The notes beneath the pieces are model-generated. The model did not search any database and was not told the DNA's origin. It worked only from the letters and a program-made list of their open reading frames with translations. 64,000 nt of DNA from CAVVSQ01 sp963848825 (GTDB taxonomy: Bacteria; Planctomycetota; Planctomycetia; Gemmatales; Gemmataceae): the NCBI GenBank assembly GCA_963848825.1, contig CAWKFA010000004.1, positions 62,001 through 126,000 on the forward strand. Direction: 5' to 3'. This document shows, one piece after another, positions 1-9,700 of this stretch (its first letter is position 1; every line of letters starts with the position of its first letter). A program made the translations under genes and the position numbers.

Positions 1-32
1 AGGCGGATACGCTGCCATTACGCCACGGCCCC
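1..32 (-). tRNA. tRNA, 5' part only (cut by window edge)
   Basis: On the minus strand the first 32 bases read as the start of a tRNA: acceptor strand GGGGCCG, T8, then a D-arm of the form GCGTAATGGCAGC and the beginning of an anticodon stem. The anticodon lies outside the window, so the amino acid cannot be named. It is the downstream-most visible member of a leftward tRNA array. Confidence 0.5.
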
Positions 33-94
33 AAATCGGTCGCGGACGTATCGGTTTAAGCGGGTAGCGACGAACCATATTCATTCTCCTCAAG

Positions 95-165
95 TAGTCC
101 GGGGCGGAATCGCACCACCACCGGCGACGTATCAGATCGCCATGCTCCTGTTACACCACCAGACC
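95..165 (-). tRNA. tRNA-Ile(GAT)-like
   Basis: The minus strand folds as a cloverleaf: acceptor GGTCTGG pairs with CCGGACT, the anticodon stem GCGAT/GTCGC closes the loop CTGATAC (anticodon GAT), and the T-arm GGTGG/CCGCC closes a 7-base loop. The discriminator is A and CCA is not encoded. The T-loop TGCGATT departs from the usual TTCRANY, so this is either a divergent array tRNA or a degraded one. It lies 6 bases downstream of tRNA-Glu in the same orientation. Confidence 0.6.
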
Positions 166-171
166 AAACAG

Positions 172-243
172 TAGCCCGTAGCGGAGTTGAACCGCTCTCA
201 CCGACTTGAAAGGCCGGTATCCTGACCAATAGACGAACGGGCC
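172..243 (-). tRNA. tRNA-Glu(TTC)
   Basis: Clean cloverleaf on the minus strand. Acceptor GGCCCGT pairs with ACGGGCT (one G-U), position 8 is T, the anticodon loop is CTTTCAA with anticodon TTC, and the T-arm AGCGG/CCGCT carries the loop TTCAACT. The discriminator is A and no CCA is encoded. It is the most convincing of the array tRNAs and sits 11 bases from tRNA-Phe. Confidence 0.85.
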
Positions 244-254
244 AGCGCGCACAG

Positions 255-325
255 TGGGCCGGGAGCGCTCGAATCCTCGTCTGCGGTTCTTCAGACCGCC
301 GCTAGGCCGTCTCAGCTACCAGCCC
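255..325 (-). tRNA. tRNA-Phe(GAA)-like
   Basis: On the minus strand, acceptor GGGCTGG pairs with CCGGCCC, D-arm AGCTGAGACGG is normal, and the anticodon stem GCGGT/ACCGC closes loop CTGAAGA (anticodon GAA). The T-arm is imperfect: GAGGA does not fully pair with CGCTC. Position 37 is G rather than the usual A. A divergent or decaying tRNA is likely. The 5' end lies only about 5 bases beyond the T-run of a terminator. Confidence 0.6.
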
Positions 326-330
326 AAACG

Positions 331-364
331 AAAAAAGGCCGGGCATCTCGCGACGCCCGGCCTT
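331..364 (-). terminator. Rho-independent terminator
   Basis: A perfect 10-bp stem (AAGGCCGGGC / GCCCGGCCTT, 335-344 with 355-364) with a 10-base loop is followed, read leftwards, by a run of six T (336-331). It therefore terminates minus-strand transcription coming from the right, and ends immediately before tRNA-Phe. Confidence 0.8.
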
Positions 365-879
365 AAAAAAGGCAACCTCAATAAAGGGTATGGCGTCACA
401 AGCGCATTGGATACAGGGGTAGCGCTGACGGTTGGCCGGCGCCACGGCTTTCGGCTAGCCGTTTAAATCTCAACTTTGAACTCCAATAATTCATCATTGC
501 CTCAACCGTCATGCCTGCAAGATCGGCAGGCCCATTCTCTGGATGACGTCAATGTCGCCAGGCATTATGTAGACGTGAGAGTGCCGCGAAAAGTTCGCGG
601 TTATTCTGGGATTTCTCTTTTAGCCGGTGATGACTGGAGTGACGTAGGTGTTACGGACAGCGTTGCGAACCGACGTGCGCAAAAGCGCGCTAACGACATC
701 GGCGTGCGTGCGTCGGTCAGCGACGCGCGCAAGAATGAAGAGCTGAACATCGGCCCATTTCCGAGAAAACGGAGGTTTTTCGGTTTACCATGGAAAGGAC
801 TGAGAATACGGGATTGAGACTAGCGAACGATCAAGCTCAGCAGCCGGGCCCGCTCAGAGAGCTATGAACTCCAGACAGG
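365..879. other. No confident gene
   Basis: An open frame of 113 codons exists on the plus strand (476-817, TTG start), but it has no recognisable ribosome binding site, low-complexity composition and no family resemblance I can name. A small hairpin (ACGGCT/AGCCGT near 450-470) is also present. I see nothing else here. Confidence 0.3.
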
Positions 880-1439
880 CTACCTGGGGTCCGGTCTGTT
901 GTAGCTTTTAGTTCGGCGAACCCTTTCGCTATAGGGTGTTTCCTTTGCCCGGGAATAAACATATCCGCAGAAAGCACCCACCACGAAGCCGAGAAACACG
1001 CCATTTTGCCATGAGACAAACTCTTCCTTTCGATTTTTACCCCATTTATCCCGGATTTCTTTCACCGGTGGGATCTCGCGTGGGTGAAAAATGAGATATG
1101 CAATCGACGCCTTTTCCGGCGGCAAAATACGCTCATTCCAGGTGAATGAGACCAGCACAAAAGAAAGATATCCCAAAGCAGCGCACTGCACGGCAAGGAT
1201 ACCGCTATTGATGAACCGCACAACGCGGTACTCAACGGGCCATTCGCCGGTTCTTCTTGCAACGAGCCAGAAGGCAAAAAAGTACAAAAGAAGGGGTAAA
1301 ATCCATGTCCCGTATATAATGTCGTCGCTAAAATTGTCCCATTGATGTGCTGCCCACCAGGCCGCAACAAGGCTAGCGATCGTTCCAACTGTGCTACGCA
1401 AATTGCTGCAACATATTTGGTCACTCGATTTCCGCTCAT
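880..1439 (-). CDS. Small membrane protein, unknown (one frameshift)
   Basis: Unrecognised integral membrane protein of about 186 residues. Reading leftwards from ATG at 1439 gives MSGNRVTKYVAAICVA; after a one-base shift near 1395 the frame continues as TVGTIASLVAAWWAA, a natural hydrophobic continuation. Four hydrophobic segments follow (around AAWWAA, WILPLLLYFFAFWLVA, ILAVQCAALGYLSFVLVSF and GVFLGFVVGAFCGYVYS), with a charged linker of about 40 residues before the last. The C-terminus is basic. It directly follows another four-helix protein, so the two may form one unit. The start is inferred from the fit across the shift; without the shift the frame would begin at a TTG at 1401. Function unknown. 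Confidence 0.5.
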
Positions 1440-1934
1440 TGTCTTTCCCGTGTCCCGCTGGCCTGCGGCAGTGCCTGGTTCAGGCTCAGGGTGCTCCCAT
1501 AGGTTACCTGGCTCTGATTTGCGATCAGAGTCGGCAAGATCAGCTACCGGTCGCGTTGACCTGCACAGCGCGACGCCAGCCGCAACGACGACGACCAGAC
1601 CAGCTACCCCGGCGATGCCTTGGTGCAACCACTGCGGCTTGTCCAGCCCCTGCTTGACGGCGTCGCCGATTTGGGTGAGGGCGAACAGGCCGGCGGCGGC
1701 TAGATACACCCACCCCCACACCTCGAGCGAGACGAAGTACAGCGAGTGCTCGACCCCGGTCCGGTTCCACCGGGTGCCGCAGTACACGCAGACCGCCCCG
1801 GCGAGCACGAGGGCCAGGGACGCCGCGAGCATGAAGATCCATGTCGGCTCGACGGTGATCAGATTGCATGACACCGCGAGCGGGATCAGCGTGACGACCG
1901 CGAGCAATCCCCAGCCGCGGTAGATCAGGAGCAT
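1437..1934 (-). CDS. Small membrane protein, unknown
   Basis: Unrecognised membrane protein with start at 1934 (MLLIYRGWGLLAVVTLIPLAV). Four strongly hydrophobic segments are visible in the first 130 residues, followed by a polar tail rich in E, P and G. The open frame formally runs on to 1062, but beyond about residue 165 it is out of frame with the membrane protein that follows, so coding most likely ends near the next gene's ATG at 1439. A TGA overlaps that ATG, but in a different frame from this one. No enzymatic motif is seen. It may be an accessory protein of the adjacent ATPase module, by position only. Confidence 0.45.
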
Positions 1935-1978
1935 CGTGAGCCTTCCTCGCCGAACATTATTATTGAGCTGACCAGTCG

Positions 1979-2023
1979 GTCAGCATATCACCATCTAGTC
2001 AGCGTATTTCCCGGTCAGCATAT
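1979..2023. repeat. Three 10-bp direct repeats, GTCAGC(A/G)TAT
   Basis: The decamer GTCAGCATAT occurs at 1979-1988 and 2014-2023, with one variant (GTCAGCGTAT) at 1998-2007. Start-to-start spacings are 19 and 16 bp. It sits in an AT-richer stretch upstream of the membrane-protein pair and downstream of the RepA-like ATPase gene. It could be an operator or an iteron-like array. Confidence 0.55.
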
Positions 2024-2177
2024 CGTTGGCCGGTAGCGCTATCGCGGCGCGCTGGCCAGCCGTTGCGGCCCGATTAGCCAATTTTCCCCTTCCCATTAGA
2101 ATGCTGCCATCCGTCAACGTCAAGCGGACCGTCACGATTCGTGTCATAGGCCAATAGAACCTGATCCAGTTGCATCA

Positions 2178-2214
2178 GTAAGGGTCGCAGCGTGGGCTCA
2201 GCTGCGACCCTTAC
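2178..2214. terminator. Strong hairpin, likely terminator
   Basis: A perfect 14-bp inverted repeat (GTAAGGGTCGCAGC / GCTGCGACCCTTAC) with a 9-base loop lies just past the 3' end of the leftward ATPase gene. No T-run follows on either side, so termination is inferred from position and stem strength only. Confidence 0.5.
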
Positions 2215-2279
2215 CAGGGTCGGTCGGTTGTCATGTCCTTATTACCGGGGGTATCGCTCGCTCAACCACCGGCTAATTG

Positions 2280-3301
2280 CTATGACCCCATATCGGGGTC
2301 GGTTGCCGAATCGCCTTCACCCTCTTTCAAGCGATAGCGATACCCTTGATTCTTGCGTTCGCTGGCCTCGTAGGACAATAGCCGCCTATCCACCGCGGCT
2401 GCCAGCCAGCGGTGGAGTGTGGCGCGGCTTGGGGGTGCGGAGTCGGCGGGCCAGGAGCGGAGCATTTCGGCGGCTGTGCTGGGCTCGGACAGAACGCGGC
2501 GGATGGCTGACCAGCCGCGCAGGAAATCGTCGTCGGGAGTTTCCCTCAAGACGGCGTAGTCGGTGCAGTCCGGCGCCCATTCGATGAGCAGGCGGCGCGG
2601 GGTTTCCTGGATACGCGAGTGCCCAAGGAGCAGGCGGCGGCGGTCGTCCAGGTCATCGGGGCGGAAGTAATGCATTTCCAGGACGATGTCTACGCTGGCG
2701 GGCAAGGAACCTGTGCCGCGCGACCACTGGCCGACGCGGGACTTGCCCTTGTGCGGGTGGTGCATGAGCCAGATGGCGATCCCCTGCTCTGCCAGGCGGC
2801 GAAGGGCGCCAGCGCGCGACTCATGCAGTCCGAATTCGTCTCCACTCCGGAGGGCATCAAGGTTGCCACCGTGTCGATGACAAGCAGACGCTGCCCTGTC
2901 GCACCCAGGATGCTGAGCGAGTCATCGAGCAACGCCTGCCAGTCGGCGCCGTCGGGCTTGGCGGTGTAAGGACGGCAAATCATCTCAATGCCCGCACCGA
3001 AGGCGTGCCGCCGGTGACGCATTCCCCAAAGGTCAGGCGACTCTTCCGAAAGGATGAGGGCCCGCGCCGGTGCGATCTTCAAACCCAGAAGCTGGCCCCC
3101 CTCGCTCAAACGCGACAAAAGCACCGAAACGAGCGTTGTCTTGCCCGATTTCCACAGGCTGGTAAGGAGCGTAATCTGGCCGGCAGCGAGATAGCCCTGC
3201 CAGAGCCAGTCCATGCTCGCTGACTGAGATGCCGCATGCGCCCCAGGCTGGACACGGAAAAAGCGCGGCAGCGCGGTCGACGTCAGGGGTTCGGACGACA
3301 T
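2280..3301 (-). CDS. AAA_25 / RepA-like RecA-fold ATPase (one frameshift)
   Basis: RecA-fold ATPase of the AAA_25/RepA helicase type, about 340 residues. Visible motifs in order: Walker A in ITLLTSLWKSGKTTL, a RALILSEES strand, Walker B in RLLVIDTVATLM, and the histidine/arginine-finger region MHHPHKGKSR-GQWSRGTGS typical of the family. The C-terminal third looks like a winged-helix DNA-binding segment. The start at 3301 (MSSEPLTSTA) is preferred over 3328 because GGAGAGG precedes it at good spacing. The frame changes once near 2800; across it the protein reads naturally as ALRRLAEQGIAIWLMHHPHK. Such ATPases are common in plasmid, phage and integrative-element replication modules; the nearby decamer repeats and the tRNA array fit that, but this is inference. 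Confidence 0.75.
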
Positions 3302-3338
3302 GACGAGCCTCTCCCGGCGCCAAGCCATACCACTGGGT

Positions 3339-3440
3339 CGTGTCTCACCATGTCATGAGACATACGGTGAGACATGGCGCGGCTTTAAGGCCAAGTTTAA
3401 CCGGGGACGGCCTGGGTGGTGAGGTCGGTTGCCAGGACTC
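3339..3440 (+). repeat. Dispersed GTGTCTCA repeat, copy 1 (internally deleted)
   Basis: Contains the hairpin GTGTCTCA / TGAGACAT, then jumps directly to the right-hand block (GGTGAGACATGGCGCGG), followed by a tail with TAACCGGGG and TGGTGAGGTCGGTTG. The tail matches copy 2 at 14331-14500, but the central core of about 80 bp is missing. It lies between two leftward genes. Confidence 0.8.
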
Positions 3441-3442
3441 GA

Positions 3443-4087
3443 TTATTCCACCTGAGACTCTATCCCTGGGTCAGTCGGCGAGAATATCGCGGCGTGTTCC
3501 CGCACCAGCCGTGCAGACGCTCGACTGTCTCCCTTTTCCAGTGCAGCGAGGATCGCGTCGTAGGATGCCTTGACTTGCTTCATATCGATTGCCGCACACC
3601 ACAACCGCACCCGGCGCGCGTCTCGAAGGCCAGGGAGTCCCAGAGGCGGAGGAGGACGCTGTTCCCGGCCGCTTCCACAATCATCCGATGAAGGGCATAC
3701 ACATGGGCGGCCTGGCCGCCGAGATCCCTGGCCTCGGCCGCATCCAGGATTTCCTGGACCTCCTGTCTCAACTTCGCGACGTTTCCCTTGAAAGTCTTGG
3801 CCGCGGTCGTTGCCGCGGCCTGCTCCAGGATCCCGCGCGAAGTAGGCATCTTGCAGTTCTTTCAGACTAACCACCCGCACGCGCGTTCCGCGGCGCGGCT
3901 GCAGTTCGACCAGCCTTGAGGCTTCGAGCTCCCGCAGCGCCTCACGGACCGAACCCTGACTGGTGCCCAGTTCCCGCGCGATCTGCAGCTCGACGAGTCG
4001 ATCCCCCGGTTGGTAGTGGCCCGCCAAAATCCGTTCGGTTAAAGTCCGGCGGACCTGGTCGCGAACGCTGTCTTTTTGAATTCCCAT
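3443..4087 (-). CDS. GntR-family (FadR/FCD type) regulator (two frameshifts)
   Basis: Transcriptional repressor of the GntR superfamily. The first 75 residues form the winged helix: VRDQVRRTLTERILAG, GDRLVELQIARELGTSQ and GSVREALRELEASRLVEL are textbook positions. The C-terminal all-helical effector domain is interrupted by a pair of compensating shifts (near 3832 and 3612). In the restored frame it reads GILEQAAATTAAKTF ... HVYALHRMIVEAAGNSVLLRLWDSL, then VKASYDAILAALEKGD, typical of FCD domains that bind sugar acids or other small carboxylates. It is divergent from the esterase gene at 4358, and a perfect palindrome lies between them. Probable role: ligand-responsive control of the downstream polysaccharide-degradation genes. 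Confidence 0.8.
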   Translation of the reverse strand: MGIQKDSVRDQVRRTLTERILAGHYQPGDRLVELQIARELGTSQGSVREALRELEASRLVELQPRRGTRVRVVSLKELQDAYFARDPGAGRGNDRGQDFQGKRREVETGGPGNPGCGRGQGSRRPGRPCVCPSSDDCGSGREQRPPPPLGLPGLRDARRVRLWCAAIDMKQVKASYDAILAALEKGDSRASARLVREHAAIFSPTDPGIESQVE

Positions 4088-4157
4088 GGTCGGACCCGGA
4101 GACTAGGTTTTTCGTTATTATGGGTACATTTCGAGGAGCCTGCCAGAACAACTGGCG

Positions 4158-4182
4158 GGAATTATCGATTATCGATAATTCC
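4158..4182. promoter_or_regulatory. 25-bp palindromic operator
   Basis: Perfect inverted repeat with 12-bp arms around one central T (GGAATTATCGAT-T-ATCGATAATTCC) in the intergenic region between the divergent gntR and esterase genes. Its symmetry and position make it the likely binding site for the GntR regulator. Confidence 0.65.
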
Positions 4183-4357
4183 TGCTTGCAGGCATCCACC
4201 AAGCAAGCCATAATAGGCCGCATGCTCGACGGCATCAAGAGCCCGTGGCGCGGTGGTCACCCCGAAGCCCGGTCGCAGAGGCGCCTGGCGGCGCTGCTCA
4301 AAATGAGTTGCGTCCCGGATTGCGGAAGCGAACGATGCAACACACGGAGAGATAAAC

Positions 4358-6711
4358 ATGCACCTAAAATCGCGGAAACTCGCGGGGCAGGCGCGTCTCG
4401 TCGCGATGGCGATGCTCGCGCTTGTCATCCTTGGCCTCGCCGGAACGACGCGGGCGGCGGAACAATATGTGGAGGTCAAGTACCCCGCCTCAACCGCCGA
4501 GAACGAGCTGCAAGTGGCCGTCACTTACAGAATTTGGATTCCCGAGGGTGTCGCTAACCTACGCGGCATCATTGTTCACCAGCACGGCGCTGGAACTACC
4601 GCCTCCAAGGAAGGTTCCACCGCGGCCTATGACCTGCACTGGCAGGCGCTGGCGAAAAAATGGGATTGCGCCCTGCTTGGCCCAAGCTACCATGTGCTGA
4701 ACGAGAAAACAGATCTCACGCCAGGGGGCTCGGAACTTTGGTTCGATCTGCGCAGGGGATCGGAAAAGACCTTCCTCAAGGCCCTCGGCGAACTCGCCGC
4801 CAAGTCCGGTCACCCCGAACTTACGACCGTTCCCTGGGCCCTGTGGGGTCACTCGGGCGGCGGCATCTGGTCTGATGTGTTGAGTACCCTACATCCGGAC
4901 CGCGTCGCCGCCATCTGGTTTCGTTCCGGCACGGCGGCCATGTTCCGCACCCGCGACGAATTCCCCCAACCGCAAATCCCCACCGCCGTCTATGCGATCC
5001 CCAGCATGGTGAACCCTGGCGTGAAGGAAAAAAATCCCACGATTCCCGACGTGAAGGGAAAAGAAAAAGGCGTGTGGTGGGGCAATTTGGCCACCTTTCG
5101 GGAATATCGAGCCAGGGGCGCACCCATCGGCTTCGCGCCGGACCCGCGCACCGGCCACGAGTGCGGCGACTCCCGCTATTTGGCCATTCCTTTTTTCGAT
5201 GCCTGCCTGGCAATGCGTTTGCCGGACAAGGGCAGCAAGTCGCAAACTCTCAAGCCGTTGGACCTGAGCAAGGCCTGGCTGGCGCCGGTAATGGGCGACA
5301 CGGCCGTTCCAGCGGCGGCTTACAAGGGCAAGCCGGAAGAAGCGGTTTGGTTGCCGAACGAAGCGGTGGCGAAAGCCTGGATGGAATACGTCAAAACCGG
5401 CGCTGTCAGCGATACGACACCTCCACCCGCTCCTTACAACGTGCGTGTCTGGCCCAAGGGAGCCAAGGGCGAAGGCGGAGCGGAAATTGTTTGGAGCGCC
5501 GAGGCAGACTTTGAGAGCGGCATTCGTGAGTTCGTCGTGCTGCGCGACGGCCAGGAGGTGGCGAGGGTGCCGCAAAAGCCGGTCGGCAAATTCGGTCGGC
5601 CTTTGTTCCAATCCATGACATATCACGACACGCCGGCGCAACCATTACCGGAGATGCGCTATTTGGATACTTCGGGCCACGCTGGCAAACACCTCTACGA
5701 AGTCATCAGCGTCAACAGCGTGGGGCTGAAATCGGAACCATCCGTGAAAACTTCGTCATATCCCCGGAGCAACATGTCCCCCTGGTACCAGGCGGACACG
5801 ACGTGGCCCGCTCGGCCCAAAAGCATCCGTTGGGGGCCTATGTCCGGCGTGGCGGTGGATGCCCTGGACAACGTGTGGGTGCTGGCCCGAAACGATCCGC
5901 CGGTCCAGGTTTATCAACCGGACGGCAAGTTCTTGCGGCCTGGGGCGAAGGACTGCTCCACACCCCGCATCAATTGAAGCTCGACCGCCACGGCAATGTC
6001 TGGCTGGCCGACTCGGGCAATCATGTCATTTTGCAGTGCACGCCGCAAGGAAACGTAATCCGCACCCTGGGTACACGCGGTGTCGCCGGCTGCGATGAGC
6101 GCCATTTCAACAGGCCCGCGGACATGGCCATCACAGCCGCTGGGGATGTTTTCGTCGCCGACGGCTATGGCAACGCCCGCGTGGTCCATTTCGACAAGAA
6201 CGGGAAGTTCGTCAAGGCCTGGGGCCAACTCGGTACAGGACCGGGCGAGTTCAGCCTGCCTCACGCCATCGCCCTGGATTCCAGGGGACGGCTCTACGTG
6301 GCCGATCGTAACAATGTCAGGATCCAGGTCTTCGATCAGGACGGTAAACTCCTGGACCAATGGCCAAATATTGTGGTGCCGTGCGCCTTCTGGATGACCA
6401 GGGATGATGAACTCTGGGTCTGCGGTTCTTCTCCCATGCCCTGGCGCGGGTGATAAAGTCCTGGGCTATCCGCCCGTCGACCAACTCTTCATGAAATTCA
6501 ATACGTCCGGCAAATTGCTACAACTCTGGTCTGTTCCCAAGGGCGAAGACGGCCAAGAAAAACCGGGCGAATTGAATTGGCGCATGGCCTCGCCCTCGAT
6601 TCGCAAGGAAATATCTACGCGGTGGACATCAAGGGCCAGCGGGCACAAAAGTTCGTGCCCCAGGAGTCCCCTCCACAAACGCGGTCGCGCAACTATCAAG
6701 CTGACAGATGA
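4358..6711 (+). CDS. Secreted alpha/beta hydrolase with NHL propeller (three frameshifts)
   Basis: Exported protein with a signal peptide (LVAMAMLALVILGLAGTTRAA). Residues about 50-300 form an alpha/beta hydrolase: oxyanion segment IIVHQHGAG, nucleophile elbow WGHSGGG and a late RTGHECGDSRYLA histidine region. A fibronectin-like linker (TTPPPAPYNVRVWP) follows. The C-terminal part is an NHL-repeat beta-propeller with units such as QLKLDRHGNVWLADSGNH, DMAITAAGDVFVADGYGN and AIALDSRGRLYVADRNN. Frame changes near 5940, 6449 and 6580 break it into pieces; the restored C-terminus reads HGLALDSQGNIYAVDIKG and stops at 6711. It is the first gene downstream of the putative operator. Substrate unknown; an acylated polysaccharide is plausible from context. 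Confidence 0.7.
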
Positions 6712-6739
6712 CTACGAAACTCGAAAAAAGGTAAACCCC

Positions 6740-9700
6740 GTGAAAACGAAACTCTCTCTCTTCTTGCTCGCGTTTCCGGCGCTCCTCGCTTTCCAACAAC
6801 CCGTCGCCGCCCAGGAGCAAGCCCCGGTCAACCCGCCCGAAAAAGGCGAAAAATCCGCCTGGCATGGCTTCGACCGCTACGACTTCCTGATGGACAACGA
6901 AACCCTGGCCATCAAACCAATGAAGAAGCCGGCCGATGAAAAGAATAACGTCAAGGACCCGCCCAAGGGACAGCGGCGCGGCATCGTGGTGGTTCCCAGG
7001 CAGGCGGCGCCCGGCAACCCCTGGTCGTGGCAGGCCTGCTACTGGGATCACGAACCGCAGACGGAAGTCGAGTTGCTCAAGCGCGGCTTCCATATTGCGT
7101 TTATCACACCTGACGGCGGCGTGGAAGCCCGCGATAAAGCGTGGGACGCGTGGTACCAGTATCTGACCGAGAAGCACGGGCTCGCGAAGAGGGCCGCCTT
7201 CGTCGGCATGAGCAAAGGCGGAGTGAATGAGTACAGCTGGGGCGGCGTTAATCCCGAGAAGGTGGCGTGCATCTATGCCGACAACCCCGCATTGTGGGAC
7301 GAAGATTTCGCCAAACTTTCGGCGCTGGCCAGGCATGACGTGCCGCTCTTGCACGTTTGCGGCAGCGAGGATTTCCTTGTGGACCGGTACACTCGGGTCG
7401 TCGAGGACATGTACCATACTTTGGGTGGCCAGATCACGGTGATCATCAAGGATGGCCACGCCCATCACCGCCATAGCCTGCAAAACGCCCAGCCGATTGC
7501 GGATTGGATCGAGCGGCATATGACGCCGTCCACCGCCAACAAGCCGGCCTTCGTGGATGCGACGTACACGAAGGCGTATTACTACAGCCTCGAGCCGAAA
7601 TTCATCTATTTGAAGGAAGAGAACAGCTACGCCACGGCCCGCGGGCCAGGGTACGCGGAGTGTTACGATCGCTACAACAGCCCCACTTCGGGCAAATTCA
7701 AGACGGGCGGCTTTTCGATCATCGTGCCCAGGAAAGTGGCGCCGGGAAAACCCTGGGTGTTCACCGGGGACGCTCTCGAGAGGGATGCGACCGTCGAGCA
7801 GGCGCTGTTGGCGAAGGGCTACCACATCCTGGTCGTCTCGCCCCTGGGATCGGGTTTTACGTCAAAGCAGTGGAACGATGCCTATAAGCTCCTTGTGGAC
7901 AATGGCTTCTCGACCAGGCCGGTGTTGAAAGGGATCGGGCCGAAGGCCGGCGAAGCCTACGCCTGGGCGGTTGCCAACCCGGACAAGGTCTCTTGCATTT
8001 ATGCCCGTAATCCGCTCATGAAGAGTCTGATGGCGGGCAAAGAGCAACCGATTAATAACCTGGCGGCGCTCGCCAAAGCCGGCGTGCCGGTCCTGCACGA
8101 CTGCGGCGCTTTGGATCCCTGGTTGGATAGCCAAACGCGCGCCGTCGAGAAGCGTTATCAGGAACTCGGCGGCAAGATCACGGTGATCGTCAGGGAGGGC
8201 GAAGGGCATTTTCCGCTGTCGCCAAAAGACCCGAAGTCGGTTGTGGATTTCATGGTGAGCGTGGAACCGAAGTCGGCTCCCGCCGACAAGGCAGCGCCCC
8301 AGCCGGACGCCCCGCAGCAAGGCCCCGCGAAGTCCGGCACACCCGCCTTCGACAAAAACAGCCCCTTCTATTTCGATGGCGCCATCTCGCGGCAGACGCT
8401 GGAAAACTACCTGGATCGTGCCATCACCATGGGCTATTTCCTGGTTCCCGGCCAGCCGGAGCGTTACCAGTTTCCCTATCGGGACGACGATGTCCGCATG
8501 ATCCACAACACCGGCGCCAAATTCATCGGCCGGGCCATCTACCGCTGGAGCGAGGAGTCCAAGCTCGGCGACCGCGCTTTTTTGGAGCATGCCAAAAAAC
8601 TCGTGGAAAGGGTGCATGCCGCCGACCCCGAAGTCATTTTCCAGGGCTGCTTGTTCGAAAATGTCAGCGCCGACGTCAACAAACTGAAAATCCCCGCCTG
8701 GGTCTTCGTAGACTTTGGCCTGCCCGCCGAGGACCGGACGTTTTCCCGCGCTGAGATCATCAAACGCTCTGGCAAAGGTGGTGGCCGCGGCGGAGTGCCG
8801 ATCATCAACAATCTTGAAACCCGGCTTTGGTTCTATTACCTTGCCGCCTCCTACATCAACATCGGCTGTGAAGCCCTCCACCTGGGCCAGGTCGGACTCA
8901 TTGGCGCGGACGACAGAGATCTGAAAGTCTATGCGGAGTTTCTGGCCAAAGTGCGGAGCTATGCCAAACAGCACGCCCGCCGCCATCTGGTGCTGCTGGA
9001 TGGTCACGTGCCTTCCGGCGGCATGGTCAAGGACGGAGTCAGTCTCCTGGATTTCAATTCGTTTCCGATGCGCATCAAGGCGGTTGCCGGCAAGCCGCAC
9101 GTTCCAGGCAAGCCGCAAGAGGCCATCCTGGAAGTCGGCCACCTTGATTCCCTATTCAAAAGAAGCAAGGGCTGCATTTCGCCCAGCGGCTGGAAATGTG
9201 ATAGTTTGCCTTACCTGGTTGAATTTGACAATTTTGGCCGGGGGCCGAAGCCCAATGTGGCCGACCCCAAATCCATGTTCTGCTGGGGCTGGGATGAGAT
9301 TTCCTGGTTTGCGCAGCAACCGGAGGAATACCGAAACCAATGGCTCCACTATGCCCACGATTGGATCAAGCGGACCGACCCTAACGGCCACCTCCAAATG
9401 CCGGGAGCCCGGATGCTCACCTGTCCGAATGAAACCCTGCGCAGCTACTTTGCCAACACCAAAAGCTCAACCTGCCCCGTCGGCTATTCCCAGGAGGAAA
9501 CCATAAAAGAAATCTGGGTCAAGAACGCGACTAGAGGGGCCGCCCAACAAGGCAAAGCGCCGGACGGTGTCGAACTGCTCCGGGATGTCGTGGTCGGCAC
9601 GGGCAGCGGCCGCGCTATGCACGCCGACATCGCCCGGCCCAGGACGCTCCCCGTCGGCCTCATGCCCGCCGTCATCTGGATTCATGGCGGCGGCTGGACC

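Noticed and set aside
476..817. 113-codon plus-strand open frame
   Set aside because: TTG start, no ribosome binding site and no family features; not listed as a gene.
1979..2214. Replication origin
   Set aside because: Three decamers and a hairpin are suggestive, but there are no DnaA boxes, no clear AT-rich melting region and no proven initiator.
2178..2214. Riboswitch
   Set aside because: A simple perfect hairpin lacking any conserved aptamer pattern and lying downstream of a gene, not upstream.
7862..9142. 426-codon leftward open frame
   Set aside because: Antisense to the intact multi-hydrolase frame, whose modules are recognisable; the antisense product resembles nothing.
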